64,000 nt of DNA from Nocardioides phosphati (GTDB lineage Bacteria; Actinomycetota; Actinomycetes; Propionibacteriales; Nocardioidaceae): assembly GCF_014646375.1 (NCBI RefSeq), contig NZ_BMNI01000007.1, positions 99,698-163,697 of the forward strand, given 5' to 3'. Under the pieces are notes generated by a model. It was given only the letters and a program-made list of their open reading frames with translations. It did no database searches and was not told the DNA's origin. Made by a program: the position numbers and the translations under genes. Below, in pieces: positions 32,430-41,913 of the stretch (position 1 is its first letter; each line of letters begins with the position of its first letter).

Positions 32430-33787
32430 GCGTCGTCCTCCCCGGCCTCGGGATCGGCGCTCTCCTCGACGGTGAGCCGGATCCGGTCGATGCGGCGGCC
32501 GTCCATGCGCTCCACGTGCAGCCTCGCCGTACGCCGGACGGCCGGGCGCTCCGGGTCGGCCTGCAGGTCGACGAGCGCGACGTCGCCCGCCATGGGGACC
32601 CGGCCGAGCGCACGGAGGACGAGGCCGGCGATGGTGTCGTAGTCGTCGTGCTCGGGCAGCTCGATGCCGGTCTCGTCCTCGACCTCGTCGGGACGCAGCA
32701 GGCCGGAGAGCGACCAGGAGCCGTCGCGGCGGCGGTGGACGCGCGCGCCGAGCCGGTCGTGCTCGTCGGAGATGTCGCCCACGATCTCCTCGACGACGTC
32801 CTCGAGCGTGACGATGCCGGCGTGGCCGCCGTACTCGTCGAGGACGACCGCGAGCTGGAAGCCCTCGCCGCGCAGCAGCGAGAGGAGCGGGTCGAGGCGC
32901 AGCGAGTCGGGCACGACGATCGGCGGGACCATGATGTGGCGGACCCGCGTCGTGGACCGCTCGTGCACCGGCAGGGCGACCGCGTGCTTCACGTGGACCG
33001 TGCCGACGACCTCGTCGCCCTCGCCGTAGACGGGGAAGCGCGAGTGGCCGGTCTGGCGGGCAAGCTCGATGACCGCGAGCGCGCGGTCGGTCGAGTCGAC
33101 GCTGTGGACCCGGACCCGCGGCGTCATGATCTCGCCGGCGGTGCGGGAGCCGAACTCCACGGAGCGGTCCATCAGCTCGGCGGTGTCGGCGTCGAGGGTG
33201 CCCTGGTCGGCCGAGCGCTGGATCAGCGACTGGAGCTCGGCGGGACTGCGCGCGGACCGCAGCTCCTCCTGCGGCTCCATGCCGAGGCGGCGTACGACGG
33301 CGTTGGCGGAGCCGTTGAGCAGCCAGATCGGGAAGCGGTTGACCGCGGTGAACCCGCGCTGGAAGCGCTGGGTCGCACGCGCGACCTGCAGCGGCCGGGC
33401 GACCGCGAGGTTCTTGGGCACGAGCTCGCCGAAGACCATCGTCGCCAGCGTGCTGAGCGTCAGGCCGAGGCCGAGCGCCACCGGCGTCACGGCGCCGTCG
33501 GGCAGGCCCGCCGCGCGCAAGGGTCCGTCGACGATGTCGGAGATCGCGGGCTCGGCGAGGAAGCCGATCGCGAGGTTGGTCACCGTGATGCCGACCTGGG
33601 CGCCCGAGAGCTGCGTCGAGAGCGCGCGCAGCGCCTTCTGGACGCCCGCGGCACCGGCGTCGCCCTCGGCGGCGAGCCGGTCGACCTGGCCCCGGTCCAC
33701 GGTGAGGAACGCGAACTCCGCCGCGACGAAAGCGCCCGCGGCCGCGATGAGGAGGAGGGAGACCACCAGCAGGATCCACGCGGTCAC
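32426..33787 (-). CDS. CNNM/CorC-type hemolysin-family protein
   Basis: 453 residues. DUF21/CNNM membrane domain (AGAFVAAEFAFLTVDRGQVDRLA, QVGITVTNLAIGFLAEPAI, FGELVPKNLAVARP), CBS pair (SRFPVYGEGDEVVGTVHVKH, FQLAVVLDEYGGHAGIVTLEDVVEEIVGDI) and a C-terminal CorC/HlyC domain (WSLSGLLRPDEVEDETGIELPEHDDYDTIAGLVL). Predicted divalent cation efflux or homeostasis. GTG 33787 has AGGGG upstream. Divergent from the adenylate cyclase gene over 65 bp. Confidence 0.92.
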   Translation of the reverse strand: MTAWILLVVSLLLIAAAGAFVAAEFAFLTVDRGQVDRLAAEGDAGAAGVQKALRALSTQLSGAQVGITVTNLAIGFLAEPAISDIVDGPLRAAGLPDGAVTPVALGLGLTLSTLATMVFGELVPKNLAVARPLQVARATQRFQRGFTAVNRFPIWLLNGSANAVVRRLGMEPQEELRSARSPAELQSLIQRSADQGTLDADTAELMDRSVEFGSRTAGEIMTPRVRVHSVDSTDRALAVIELARQTGHSRFPVYGEGDEVVGTVHVKHAVALPVHERSTTRVRHIMVPPIVVPDSLRLDPLLSLLRGEGFQLAVVLDEYGGHAGIVTLEDVVEEIVGDISDEHDRLGARVHRRRDGSWSLSGLLRPDEVEDETGIELPEHDDYDTIAGLVLRALGRVPMAGDVALVDLQADPERPAVRRTARLHVERMDGRRIDRIRLTVEESADPEAGEDDA

Positions 33788-33852
33788 TGGCTGGCCCCTG
33801 GGTCGCACTTCACACCCCGCACCCTACTGGCCTGCGCTAGCGTCACGTCGCG

Positions 33853-34686
33853 ATGGACCTCCTCACCGGCGTCACGACCCTCTCGGTCGTCCTGGCCCTC
33901 GCGCTCACGCTGTCGCTCGTGCTCCTCGTCGTCAGCCGCGTCCAGCTCCGTCGCGTACGCCGGCAGCTCACCGCGGTCGAGAACGCGGTCGAGCCGCTGA
34001 CCAACCGCGCCGCGAAGGCCGCTGGCTGGGCGGTGCGCGGAGCCGTCGGCACCGCGGTGCGGATCCGCGAGCAGGGAGTGGGCGGCATGCTGCGTTCCTC
34101 CATCGAGGAGCTCACCGGCTTCGCGCTCGAGGACAAGCAGGCGATCGACCGCGTGATCGGCGACGACGGCACGGTCACGATCGTCTTCTCCGACATCGAG
34201 GACTCCACCGCGCTCAACGAGCGGCTCGGCGACGCCGCGTTCGTCGCGCTCCTCGACGCCCACGACCAGGTCATCCGCAAGCTCGTCGCCAAGGCGGGCG
34301 GCCACGTGGTCAAGTCCCAGGGCGACGGCTTCATGCTCGCCTTCGGAGACCCCGCCGCAGCCGTCGGCGTGGCGATCTCGATGCAGCGCGCGCTCACCGT
34401 CTCGCGGCGTCGCGCGCTCCGGCGTACGCCGATCAGGGTGCGGATCGGCGTGCACGCGGGCCGCGTCGTCCACCGCGAGGGTGACTACTTCGGCCTCAAC
34501 GTCGCGATGGCCGCCCGGGTGGCCAGCCTGGCCACGGGCGGCGAGATCCTCGCCACCGAGGGGGTCCGCGACGCTGTCACCGACCAGCACTTCCGCCTCC
34601 GGATGCCCGCCGCGAGCCTCAAGGGCATCCCGGGCCACCACCAGCTGTGGTCGGTCGACTGGACCCCGGTGGACCCCCGGGATTGA
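33853..34686 (+). CDS. class III adenylate/guanylate cyclase, membrane-anchored
   Basis: 277 residues. One N-terminal membrane helix (LSVVLALALTLSLVLLVVSRV), a linker, and a class III cyclase domain from about residue 105: metal Asp in VTIVFSDIEDSTAL, second metal Asp in VVKSQGDGFMLAF, and the transition-state Asn/Arg pair in FGLNVAMAARVASLA. Makes cAMP (or cGMP) from the nucleotide triphosphate at the membrane inner face. No extracellular sensor domain, so input is unclear. TAGCGT lies 9 nt before ATG 33853. A hairpin terminator follows. Confidence 0.92.
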   Translation: MDLLTGVTTLSVVLALALTLSLVLLVVSRVQLRRVRRQLTAVENAVEPLTNRAAKAAGWAVRGAVGTAVRIREQGVGGMLRSSIEELTGFALEDKQAIDRVIGDDGTVTIVFSDIEDSTALNERLGDAAFVALLDAHDQVIRKLVAKAGGHVVKSQGDGFMLAFGDPAAAVGVAISMQRALTVSRRRALRRTPIRVRIGVHAGRVVHREGDYFGLNVAMAARVASLATGGEILATEGVRDAVTDQHFRLRMPAASLKGIPGHHQLWSVDWTPVDPRD

Positions 34687-34693
34687 GCCCGAA

Positions 34694-34713
34694 TCTGGCT
34701 CTGTTGAGCCAGA
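34694..34713 (+). terminator. hairpin downstream of the cyclase gene
   Basis: TCTGGCTC (34694-34701), 4-nt loop, GAGCCAGA (34706-34713): a perfect 8-bp stem, 8 bp after the stop codon. Confidence 0.65.
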
Positions 34714-34767
34714 AAGTGCCACTGACCGCTAGATTGGAAGACCCGCGAACGCAAAGGAGGGACGCCC

Positions 34768-35439
34768 ATGACCGAGACCGACGACGTCGCCGTCGCCGTG
34801 CCGGCCTCCCCTGCGTCCATGACCTTCGCCGACTTCGGCGAGGCGTTCCTGCGGAAGGTCGTCCACCGCCGTCGCGTGCTCGAGGTCGTCGAGCGGGTGC
34901 TCGGCGAGAAGATCGAGCTCGGCCCGATCGGTGCCGGGCCCGGGCGCAAGTTCGCCCGCGTGCACGCCACCGGATGGTTCCAGCCGATGTCCGGCGTCGA
35001 GATCCCCGGCCCCGACATCGCCTTCCGCGTGATCATCCCCGTCGACGTGGACTTCGCGATCGAGATCGCGCGCGACGTCAACCGCTTCCGCGCCCGCCTC
35101 CTGGTGCCGGTCACCGTCAAGCTCCGGCTGGAGCCGCCGCTCGACCTGATGGTCGACGTCGTCCTGCCCGAGGAGGACGAGGTCTCCCTCCAGGTCGAGA
35201 CGGACAAGCGGCGCTCGGCCGTCCTGCAGCGCGTCGCGGGTCTGGAGACCGAGCTGCGCCGCTTCATGATGCGGGTGATGGAGAAGGAGTTCGCCAAGCC
35301 GCACATCCAGCGGATCATGCGGATCGACCTGCTCCAGCTCGTCGACGACTCGTGGCCGCACCTCGTCGACAGGCTCCTCCCCGACGACCCGCCGCCACAC
35401 CACGACCCTGGTGCAGAAGCACCCGCTGACCTGCTGTAG
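34768..35439 (+). CDS. conserved hypothetical protein
   Basis: 223 residues, not recognised. After a 20-residue Ala/Val/Pro start come alternating strands and helices: FADFGEAFLRKVVHRRRVLEVVERVLGEKIELG, FRVIIPVDVDFAIEIARDV, LLVPVTVKLRLEPPLDLMVDVVL, then a helical ELRRFMMRVMEKEFAKPHIQRIMRIDLLQLV. The middle is a membrane-free, beta-rich, lipid-binding-like pattern, but no motif is decisive. An exceptionally strong ribosome-binding site (AAAGGAGGG) 6 nt before ATG 34768 suggests high expression. Upstream of the tRNA-Pro gene. Confidence 0.78.
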   Translation: MTETDDVAVAVPASPASMTFADFGEAFLRKVVHRRRVLEVVERVLGEKIELGPIGAGPGRKFARVHATGWFQPMSGVEIPGPDIAFRVIIPVDVDFAIEIARDVNRFRARLLVPVTVKLRLEPPLDLMVDVVLPEEDEVSLQVETDKRRSAVLQRVAGLETELRRFMMRVMEKEFAKPHIQRIMRIDLLQLVDDSWPHLVDRLLPDDPPPHHDPGAEAPADLL

Positions 35440-35470
35440 GGTTCCACTGCTCCCGCTCGCCGGGGGTGTT

Positions 35471-35544
35471 CGGGCTGTAGCGCAGCTTGGTAGCGCACCT
35501 GACTGGGGGTCAGGGGGTCGCAGGTTCAAATCCTGTCAGCCCGA
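35471..35544 (+). tRNA. tRNA-Pro(GGG)
   Basis: 74 nt. Acceptor arms CGGGCTG (35471-35477) and CAGCCCG (35537-35543) pair fully. The anticodon stem CCTGA/TCAGG encloses the loop CTGGGGG with anticodon GGG at 35505-35507. T-arm GCAGG-TTCAAAT-CCTGT. CCA is not encoded. A terminator follows directly. Confidence 0.95.
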
Positions 35545-35550
35545 CCGAAG

Positions 35551-35585
35551 GACGAGGCCGGATCCGCGAGGGTCCGGCCTTCGTC
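35551..35585 (+). terminator. terminator of tRNA-Pro
   Basis: GACGAGGCCGGA (35551-35562) pairs with TCCGGCCTTCGTC (35573-35585) with a single bulge; ATT follows. Confidence 0.75.
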
Positions 35586-35611
35586 ATTCCCGGGCGCGAT
35601 AGCGTGCGCGG

Positions 35612-36304
35612 GTGCTGATCTCCCACCGCCTGGCCGCCCGCGCCATCCACGCCGCCTGGCGCCGGATGGAGTTCTGGGGCTCCGTCGCCCCCGGCACCGA
35701 CAAGGCCGACGAGTTCGGCACCTTCGGCCGGGGCTCGATGATCACCTTCCCGTACGCCGCACTCTTCGGCTGCGCGGAGATCCACCTCGGCGAGGACACG
35801 CTGATCGGCCGTCACTGCTCCCTGAGCGTCGGCTACGGCGACGAGGACCCGTCGCTCCCCCACCGCGGCCTCGTCATCGGCGACCGCTGCGTCATCGGAC
35901 AGCGCGCCACGATCACCGCGCACGCGTCGATCGAGATCGGCGACGACGTCTGGTTCGGCCAGGACGTCTTCGTCTCCGACTCCGGCCACGGCTACCAGGA
36001 CCCCGATACCCCGATCGGCGTCCAGTGGGGCGAGCGGTCCCCCGTCGCGATCGGCTCCGGCTCCTGGATCGGCCACGGCGCGATCCTTCTGCCCGGCACG
36101 CGCCTGGGCCGCAACACCGTCGTCGCGGCCGGCAGCGTCGTCCGTGGCGAGTTCCCCGACCACGCGGTCGTCGGTGGAGTGCCTGCCAAGGTGCTGCGCA
36201 CCCTCGAGCCCGGCCTCGGGTGGGTCACCGCCAGCGGCACCGGCGAGGTGCGGCCGATCTGGCGCCACGAGGACGTCGAGCGACTCCTCTCCGGCGAGGC
36301 CTGA
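35612..36304 (+). CDS. hexapeptide-repeat acyltransferase
   Basis: 230 residues with a left-handed beta-helix: LGEDTLIGRHCSLSVG, IGDRCVIGQRATIT, IGDDVWFGQDVFV, IGSGSWIGHGAILLPGTRLGRNTVVAAGSVVRGEFP. The catalytic His of acetyltransferases is likely the one in SDSGHGYQD. Ends VVGGVPAKVLR like maltose/galactoside O-acetyltransferases, though with a long non-repeat N-terminus. Acetylates an unknown sugar or polymer. GTG 35612 with TAGCGT (35600-35605) 6 nt upstream points to a leaderless mRNA. Convergent with a CDP-glycerol transferase-like gene, so a glycopolymer target is plausible. Confidence 0.87.
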   Translation: MLISHRLAARAIHAAWRRMEFWGSVAPGTDKADEFGTFGRGSMITFPYAALFGCAEIHLGEDTLIGRHCSLSVGYGDEDPSLPHRGLVIGDRCVIGQRATITAHASIEIGDDVWFGQDVFVSDSGHGYQDPDTPIGVQWGERSPVAIGSGSWIGHGAILLPGTRLGRNTVVAAGSVVRGEFPDHAVVGGVPAKVLRTLEPGLGWVTASGTGEVRPIWRHEDVERLLSGEA

Positions 36305-36322
36305 GCCCCGGAGCAGCGCCGG

Positions 36323-36339
36323 CTGACGCCGTGCGTCAG
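36323..36339. terminator. hairpin between convergent genes
   Basis: CTGACGC (36323-36329), CGT loop, GCGTCAG (36333-36339): a perfect 7-bp stem overlapping the stop codon of the minus-strand gene. Confidence 0.6.
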
Positions 36340-37481
36340 GCGATGACCGACTCGGCCGCGAGCAGGCCGAGCTCGCCGAGCAGCGCGTCACGGCGTACGA
36401 CGAGCTCGCCGACCGTCTCGACGAAGCGGCGCGTGCTGTCGCCCACCGCGAGGTCGTCGAAGTAGTGGTGCCGCATCGCGACGCGCGCGAGGTGGTGCGC
36501 GTCGTGCTCCAGGCGGTCGGTCACCAGCGCGGTGAGCTCACCGATGTTGTCGCAGTCGACCACGTCGGCGCAGCGGCTGACCGGGACCTCCAGGCGGAGG
36601 CGGTCGGCGTCGTGGTGGCGATCGGTGATGAGGATCGGCTTGTCGGTCTGCAGGTAGAGCCAGTCCAGGCCGACCGACGACACGTCGGTGACCATCGCGT
36701 CGCAGCTCGGGAAGACCGCGAGGATGTCGCCCGTGAGCACGGCCTCGTGGCCGGCGTCGGCGTCACGGCGTACGGCGTCGGCGAGCAGGTCGAGGATCGC
36801 CAGGTGGTTGTCGCGGATCGCAGGCGTCTCGCTGGTGACGACGCGCGGGTGCGGCTTGTAGACGACCCGCGCGTCAGGGACGGCGAGCAGGGACCGCACG
36901 ATCTCGGGGCCGAAGAGGTCGACGGAGGTGTAGTCGTTGTACTCCGCGTCGCCCTCCCAGGTCGGCGCGTAGAGCACCGTGCGGCGCGCGGACGGCTCGA
37001 CGATCGGGTCGGGCCGCAGGTCGAGCTGGGGGCGACCGATCCGCACCAGGCGCGACTCGTCGAGCTCCATCAGCGCGGCGCGGTGGCGCTGGACGGCCGC
37101 CTCGCCGGCCACGAACACGCGGTCGTAGGCCTTGGCGTTGTTGCTCACCATCGACTGCTTGTCGCTCTCGCCGTGGTTGATGTGCACGTGCAGCATCCGG
37201 CTCTGGAGCAGCGAGTTGAAGTTGAAGAGGCTGTTGTTGCAGTAGACCGCGACCTTGGGGTCGATCTCGGCGTACAGCTCGGCGAGGTCGTTGAACCCCG
37301 GCGCGTCGAAGACCCGCAGCCGCGTGTGCTCACGGACGATCGCGGCAGTCTCCTCGTTGCGGGTCACGATGCCCGTCGGATGGGTCGCGTCCAGACGCTC
37401 CAGCACCGGCAGCCACTGCAGCAGCTGGTAGACACGGGCCGGGTCGTCCGCGAAGTACGCGATCACGTGAGGGTTCTGCAC
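36336..37481 (-). CDS. CDP-glycerol:glycerophosphate transferase-like protein
   Basis: 381 residues, TagB/TagF-like GT-B fold: HINHGESDKQSMVSNNAKAYDRVFVAGEAA, VLYAPTWEGDAEYNDYTSVDLFG, VVYKPHPRV, and the C-terminal SCDAMVTDVSSVGLDWLYLQTDKPILIT (DVSS motif). Family enzymes add glycerol phosphate to wall teichoic acid-type polymers. It lacks the N-terminal glycosyltransferase domain of larger TagF forms. GTG 37481 has a perfect TAAAAT box (37493-37488) 6 nt upstream, so a leaderless transcript is likely. Confidence 0.87.
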   Translation of the reverse strand: MQNPHVIAYFADDPARVYQLLQWLPVLERLDATHPTGIVTRNEETAAIVREHTRLRVFDAPGFNDLAELYAEIDPKVAVYCNNSLFNFNSLLQSRMLHVHINHGESDKQSMVSNNAKAYDRVFVAGEAAVQRHRAALMELDESRLVRIGRPQLDLRPDPIVEPSARRTVLYAPTWEGDAEYNDYTSVDLFGPEIVRSLLAVPDARVVYKPHPRVVTSETPAIRDNHLAILDLLADAVRRDADAGHEAVLTGDILAVFPSCDAMVTDVSSVGLDWLYLQTDKPILITDRHHDADRLRLEVPVSRCADVVDCDNIGELTALVTDRLEHDAHHLARVAMRHHYFDDLAVGDSTRRFVETVGELVVRRDALLGELGLLAAESVIA

Positions 37482-37543
37482 GTCCGAATTTTACGGTCTC
37501 CGGACCAGTGCTCGTGACCACGGGTTTCCGGATCCGCCGCAGG

Positions 37544-38485
37544 TCAGGAGCGGACCTGCCTCGCGCTCCACGTGGCGCCGTCGTCGCCGCTCCGTGCCAC
37601 CGTGTCGCCGCCCACGACGACCGCCGTGTCGTTGTTGGTGAAGAGGCCCCAGGGACCGTGTCCCTCGACGCAGTGGGCAGGCTGGAAGTGCGTGCCACCG
37701 TCGGTCGAGCGCTCCACCTGGACGCCCTCGCAGCCGGCGTCGGGGACGAGCGCGAGCGCCGTGGTCGCCGAGACGAAGCCCACGGCCTGGACGTCGTGGT
37801 TGTTGCCCAGGATCGACCAGTCGTCGCCGCCCGAGACCGTGCCGAGCAGGCGGCCGTCGGTGCAGGCGAGCCGTGCGACGTGGTCGTCGATCCCGGTGAT
37901 CGCCCCGGGCTCGCAGGGCACGTCGACCTGGCCCGACGGCGCGTGCACCTGGTTCATCGTGCCGGGGATGAGCGACCAGATCGCGGGGAGGGCGTCGAGC
38001 GCCTTCCAGGTGCGACCGGCGTCCGTGGTGCCGTAGCCGACCGCCTTGCAATCGGTGTCCACGCCGACGAGCGTCGCGGTGTCGTGGCCCGTCACGGCGA
38101 TGCCGCCGACGGCTGCGAGGCCCTTGACATCGCTGGTCAGCACGCTGCCCTTGGTGTCGATGACCGCGACCTTCGCGGTGCCGTTCGACGTGCAGTCGCG
38201 CCGCTCGGCGACCATCACCGGCCCGCCCTCCGCGGACGCGCCCACGACGAGCGCGGTGCTCTGGCTCCCCGCGTCGCCCGCCGGCGAGGCGGAGGCGGAC
38301 CCGGTCGCCTTGCCCGAGGGGTGGGCCGACGGCGACGCCGAGGCGGTCGCCGAGGTGCTGACGGACGGGACGACGAGCGGCCCGCCTGCGCCCGGGGGCG
38401 CGGGGTCGGGCTTGACGACGAGGATTCCCAGGCCGATGGCGAGGACTGCTCCCGCCCCCAGGGCGAGATCGGTGATTCGAGGCAC
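37544..38485 (-). CDS. membrane-anchored BNR/YCF48-like propeller protein
   Basis: 313 residues. N-terminal membrane anchor (LALGAGAVLAIGLGILVV), a Pro/Ser/Thr/Ala linker to about residue 70 (SVSTSATASASPSA), then repeats of the BNR type: YGTTDAGRTWKAL, VSGGDDWSILGNNHDVQAVGF, VERSTDGGTHFQPAHC, ARSGDDGATWSARQV. Six Cys suggest disulphides outside the cell. Likely an extracellular propeller of unknown ligand. GTG 38485 has TAGCCT (38497-38492) 6 nt upstream. Stands alone, divergent from hemerythrin. Confidence 0.8.
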   Translation of the reverse strand: MPRITDLALGAGAVLAIGLGILVVKPDPAPPGAGGPLVVPSVSTSATASASPSAHPSGKATGSASASPAGDAGSQSTALVVGASAEGGPVMVAERRDCTSNGTAKVAVIDTKGSVLTSDVKGLAAVGGIAVTGHDTATLVGVDTDCKAVGYGTTDAGRTWKALDALPAIWSLIPGTMNQVHAPSGQVDVPCEPGAITGIDDHVARLACTDGRLLGTVSGGDDWSILGNNHDVQAVGFVSATTALALVPDAGCEGVQVERSTDGGTHFQPAHCVEGHGPWGLFTNNDTAVVVGGDTVARSGDDGATWSARQVRS

Positions 38486-38571
38486 GGCGAGAGGCTACCG
38501 GTGCGGGAGGTGTGCCGTCCGGTACTCCGGGTACCTCGCCATCACCGCTTTCCGGACCCAGGAGGGAACCA

Positions 38572-39126
38572 GTGAACGACGTCGTCGAGCTGATCATGAA
38601 GGACCACCGCGAGGTGGAGCGTCTGTTCGAGCAGCTGCGCACGGATCCGGCCAGCCGCCCGGGTGCGCTGCCGGTGCTGACGACCCTGCTCTTCGCCCAC
38701 AGCCGTGCCGAGGAGTCCGAGGTCTACCCGGTCGTCGCCGACGAGGTCGGCGCCTCTGACCACGTCGAGCACAGCCAGGAAGAGCACGTCGAGGCTGACG
38801 AGCTCCTGGCGAAGCTCGCCGACACCGACCCGGAGAGCCCGGAGTTCCTCACTGCCCTCGAGGAGGTCGTCAAGGCGGTCTCCCACCACATCGAGGAAGA
38901 GGAGGAGACCGTCCTCGCCGACATGCGTGGCGGTCTCTCCGACGAGCGGCGCGCCGAGCTCGGCGCCGCGTTCCTCGCGACGCGCGAGCAGCACCTGGGC
39001 GAGCAGCCCGAGGACATCACCCGTGACGAGCTGCGCCAGCAGGCCGCCAACATGGACGTCCCCCAGCCCCGGGGCACGACCAAGGACGAGCTCCAGCAGA
39101 AGCTGCGTGAGGAAGCCAGCAAGTGA
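38572..39126 (+). CDS. hemerythrin-domain protein
   Basis: 184 residues. Hemerythrin HHE-type four-helix bundle: MKDHREVERLFEQL, LFAHSRAEESEVYPVV, EHSQEEHVEADELL and VSHHIEEEEETVL carry the His/Glu ligands for a di-iron centre that binds O2 or senses oxidants. The C-terminal 45 residues (DITRDELRQQAANMDVPQPRGTTKDELQQKL) are a helix-extension-helix like a SAP or Rho-N domain, common in actinobacterial members. GTG 38572 follows GGAGGGA by 5 nt. Convergent with der, 24 bp away. Confidence 0.9.
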   Translation: MNDVVELIMKDHREVERLFEQLRTDPASRPGALPVLTTLLFAHSRAEESEVYPVVADEVGASDHVEHSQEEHVEADELLAKLADTDPESPEFLTALEEVVKAVSHHIEEEEETVLADMRGGLSDERRAELGAAFLATREQHLGEQPEDITRDELRQQAANMDVPQPRGTTKDELQQKLREEASK

Positions 39127-39150
39127 CGTACGCCGCGGGGGCGGCGCGCG

Positions 39151-40515
39151 CTACTTCTTGCGCTTCTCCCGCGGCTGCACCTTGATCTCGATCGGCGTGC
39201 CGACGAAGCCGAACTCCTCGCGCAGGCGGCGTTCGATGAACCGCTCGTAACCGGCGTCGAGCTTGCCGGTCGTGAAGAGCTTGAACGTCGGGTGCGCGAC
39301 CGAGACCTGCGAGCCGAACAGGATGCGGGGCTGCTTGCCACCGCGCACCGGGTGCGGGTGCTCCTGCACGAGGCGGCCGAGGAAGCCGTTGAACGTGCCC
39401 GTCGAGATGCGGGTCTCCCAGCCCTCGAGCGCGCGGTCGAGCGCGGGCACGAGGCGGTCGATGTGCCACCCCGTGCGAGCGGTCAGGTTGATGCGGGGCG
39501 CCCACTGGACCTGGACGAGCTCGCGCTCGATCTCGCGGTCCAGGTAGTAGCGGCGCTCCTCGTCGACGAGGTCCCACTTGTTGAAGGCGATGACGAGGGC
39601 CTTGCCCATCTCGCGGACCATCTGGATGATCCGGACGTCCTGCTCGGCGATGCTCTGCTCGGCGTCGAGGACGAGCACCGCGACCTCGGCCCGCTCGATG
39701 GCGGTCGCGGTGCGCAGGCTGGCGTAGTACTCGTGGCCGGAGGCCTCCTTGACCCGCTTGCGGATGCCCGCGGTGTCGATGAAGCGCCACTCGCGGCCGC
39801 CGAACTCGATCAGCTCGTCGACGGGGTCGACGGTCGTGCCGGCGGCGTTGTCGACGACGACGCGCGTCTCGCCGGCGAGCTTGTTGAGCAGCGACGACTT
39901 GCCGACGTTCGGACGGCCGACGATCGCGATCCGGCGCGGGCCGCCGATCTCCTTGCCCTCGCGCTGCGGCGGCGGCTCGGGGAGCACGGCCAGGACGGCG
40001 TCGAGCATGTCACCGGTGCCGCGGCCGTGGGCGGCGGAGATCGGGAACGGCTCGCCGAGGCCGAGGTTCCACAGCGAGTACGCCTCGATCTCGAGCGCCA
40101 TGTTGTCGGTCTTGTTGGCGGCCAGGATGACCGGCTTCTTCGACTTGCGGAGGATCTTGACGACCGCCTCGTCGTCGTCGGTGATGCCCACCGTGGCGTC
40201 GACGACGAAGAGCACGGCGTCGGCGAGGCTGACGGCCACCTCCGCCTGCTGCGCGATGTTGAGGGCCAGGCCCTCGGCGTCGGGGATCCAGCCGCCGGTG
40301 TCGACGACGGTGAACGCGCGGCCGTTCCAGGTGGCGTCGTACGAGACGCGGTCGCGGGTCACGCCCGGACGGTCCTCGACGACGGCCTCACGGCGGCCGA
40401 TGATCCGGTTGACCAGCGTGGACTTGCCCACGTTGGGGCGGCCGACGACGGCCAGCACCGGGACCGGGCCCGTGTCTCCGTCGTCGTGGGGGTAGGCCTC
40501 GTCGTACTCGCTCAT
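39151..40515 (-). CDS. der: ribosome-associated GTPase Der (EngA)
   Basis: 454 residues with two tandem G domains and a KH-like C-terminus; needed for 50S ribosome maturation. First domain: [24 protein letters not shown], and AANKTDN. Second: [25 protein letters not shown] and [12 protein letters not shown]-terminus [37 protein letters not shown], typical. The first ~18 residues are an acidic extension ([15 protein letters not shown]). ATG 40515 overlaps the plsC-like stop by 4 bp. Last gene of the aroH-tyrA-cmk-plsC-der operon. Confidence 0.97.
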   Translation of the reverse strand: MSEYDEAYPHDDGDTGPVPVLAVVGRPNVGKSTLVNRIIGRREAVVEDRPGVTRDRVSYDATWNGRAFTVVDTGGWIPDAEGLALNIAQQAEVAVSLADAVLFVVDATVGITDDDEAVVKILRKSKKPVILAANKTDNMALEIEAYSLWNLGLGEPFPISAAHGRGTGDMLDAVLAVLPEPPPQREGKEIGGPRRIAIVGRPNVGKSSLLNKLAGETRVVVDNAAGTTVDPVDELIEFGGREWRFIDTAGIRKRVKEASGHEYYASLRTATAIERAEVAVLVLDAEQSIAEQDVRIIQMVREMGKALVIAFNKWDLVDEERRYYLDREIERELVQVQWAPRINLTARTGWHIDRLVPALDRALEGWETRISTGTFNGFLGRLVQEHPHPVRGGKQPRILFGSQVSVAHPTFKLFTTGKLDAGYERFIERRLREEFGFVGTPIEIKVQPREKRKK

Positions 40516-41204
40516 GCGTGGTCGTCCTGTTCAGCTGGAAGGGTGCCGGGAAGTTCCCGCCCGGTGAGGACCTTCGCGTCCTCGAGCGCCGCACGGAGGT
40601 GCTGGCGCAGCGACGCCGTGGCCGACCCGACCTGTTCCTGGGTCCGCGGCCACGACACCGCCTGCAAACGGTACGGGGCGGCGAAGACCATGTCCAAGTG
40701 CGCGCCCCGCGGCGGCAGGCTCGAGGAGCTCCCGCCCGGCTCGCGCGTGCCGAACAGCGTGACCGGAACCACGGGTGCGCCCGTCACCAGCGCGAGGTAC
40801 GCCGCTCCCCCGTGGACCTCGCGCAGCTCACCGTCACCCCGGGCTCCCTCCGGGAAGATGCCGACCACGTCACCGCGCTCGAGCACCGCCAGGCAGGAGC
40901 GGACCGCCGCCGTGTCGGGATGCATCCGGTCGACCGGGATCTGTCCGGCGGCACGCAGGAAGGGCGACAGCGGCCCGGCGAAGAGCTCGCGCTTGGCCAG
41001 TGCGTGGACCGGCCGCGGTGCGAACGCCGCGAGCAGCGGACCGTCGAGGAAGCCGATGTGGTTGCTGGCCAGGATCACCGGCCCGGTGGCCGGCACGTGC
41101 TCGCCACCGTGCAGCCGCACGTCGTACTGGCGGCGGACCAGCCACCGCGCGGCCGGACGCGCGCGACGCAACAGGGCCGTGGGCGGGACCTGCGCAGCAG
41201 TCAT
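40512..41204 (-). CDS. 1-acylglycerol-3-phosphate acyltransferase-like (PlsC family)
   Basis: 230 residues. H-x4-D catalytic motif in [13 protein letters not shown], substrate motif IFPEGARG, and VVPVTLFGT typical of lysophospholipid acyltransferases. Would acylate lysophosphatidate or a related lipid at the membrane. Its place between cmk and der is conserved in actinobacteria. ATG 41204 lies 23 bp downstream of the cmk stop. Confidence 0.92.
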   Translation of the reverse strand: MTAAQVPPTALLRRARPAARWLVRRQYDVRLHGGEHVPATGPVILASNHIGFLDGPLLAAFAPRPVHALAKRELFAGPLSPFLRAAGQIPVDRMHPDTAAVRSCLAVLERGDVVGIFPEGARGDGELREVHGGAAYLALVTGAPVVPVTLFGTREPGGSSSSLPPRGAHLDMVFAAPYRLQAVSWPRTQEQVGSATASLRQHLRAALEDAKVLTGRELPGTLPAEQDDHA

Positions 41205-41227
41205 CGGCGGGCGTTCGGCGCCGAGGC

Positions 41228-41902
41228 TCAGCGGACGGCGGCCTCGACCAGCGCGACCACCTGCCCGATCACCTCGTCGAGGGAGTACGGCGTGGTGTCG
41301 ATGTGGTGCGCGCCGTCGGGCATCGTCAGCGGCGCGGTGGCACGGCTGGAGTCGATCTTGTCCCGTGCAAGGAGCGAGGCCTCGACCGCGGCGGCGTCAC
41401 TGCCGCCCTCCTCGAGGGCGCGACGCGCCGCACGGGCAGCCGGGTCGGCGGTCATGTAGACCTTGACGGGCGCGTCGGGCGCCACGACCGAGCCGATGTC
41501 GCGGCCCTCGACGACGATGCCGCCCGCGCCGATGATGTCGCGCTGCAGCTGGAGCAGGCGGGCCCGGACCTCGGGCACCGCGGAGACCGGGCTGACCGCG
41601 CCGGTCACGGCCTCGCCGCGGATCGCCTCGGCGACGTCGGTGCCGTCGACGGTGATCGTCGGCGCGAGCGGGTCGGTGCCGGAGACGATGTCGGGCTTGC
41701 CGGCCTGCTCGGCGATCGCCGCGGGGTCGGTGAGGTCGACGCCCTGCTCGAGCATGAACCAGGTCATCGCACGGAACATCGCGCCCGTGTCGAGGTAGCG
41801 GAGGCCGAGCCGGTCGGCCACGCCGCGCGAGGTGCTCGACTTGCCGGAGCCCGAGGGTCCGTCCATGGCGACGACGATGGTGGCGAGAGTGGTGCTGCTC
41901 AT
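41228..41902 (-). CDS. cmk: cytidylate kinase
   Basis: 224 residues. Phosphorylates CMP and dCMP. P-loop AMDGPSGSGKSSTSRGVA, YLDTGAMFRAMTWFML, nucleotide-binding EGRDIGSVVAPDAPVKVYMTADPAARAARR and RDKIDSSRATAPL. Start ATG 41902. It sits 11 bp after tyrA and is in the order scp-rluB...cmk-der known from M. tuberculosis (Rv1712). Confidence 0.96.
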   Translation of the reverse strand: MSSTTLATIVVAMDGPSGSGKSSTSRGVADRLGLRYLDTGAMFRAMTWFMLEQGVDLTDPAAIAEQAGKPDIVSGTDPLAPTITVDGTDVAEAIRGEAVTGAVSPVSAVPEVRARLLQLQRDIIGAGGIVVEGRDIGSVVAPDAPVKVYMTADPAARAARRALEEGGSDAAAVEASLLARDKIDSSRATAPLTMPDGAHHIDTTPYSLDEVIGQVVALVEAAVR

Positions 41903-41913
41903 GAGGCGGGAGC

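Noticed and set aside
35471..35544. tRNA-Pro as an integration site
   Set aside because: No integrase gene next to it and no repeat of the tRNA 3' end in the window; XerD at 53 kb is the chromosomal housekeeping enzyme.
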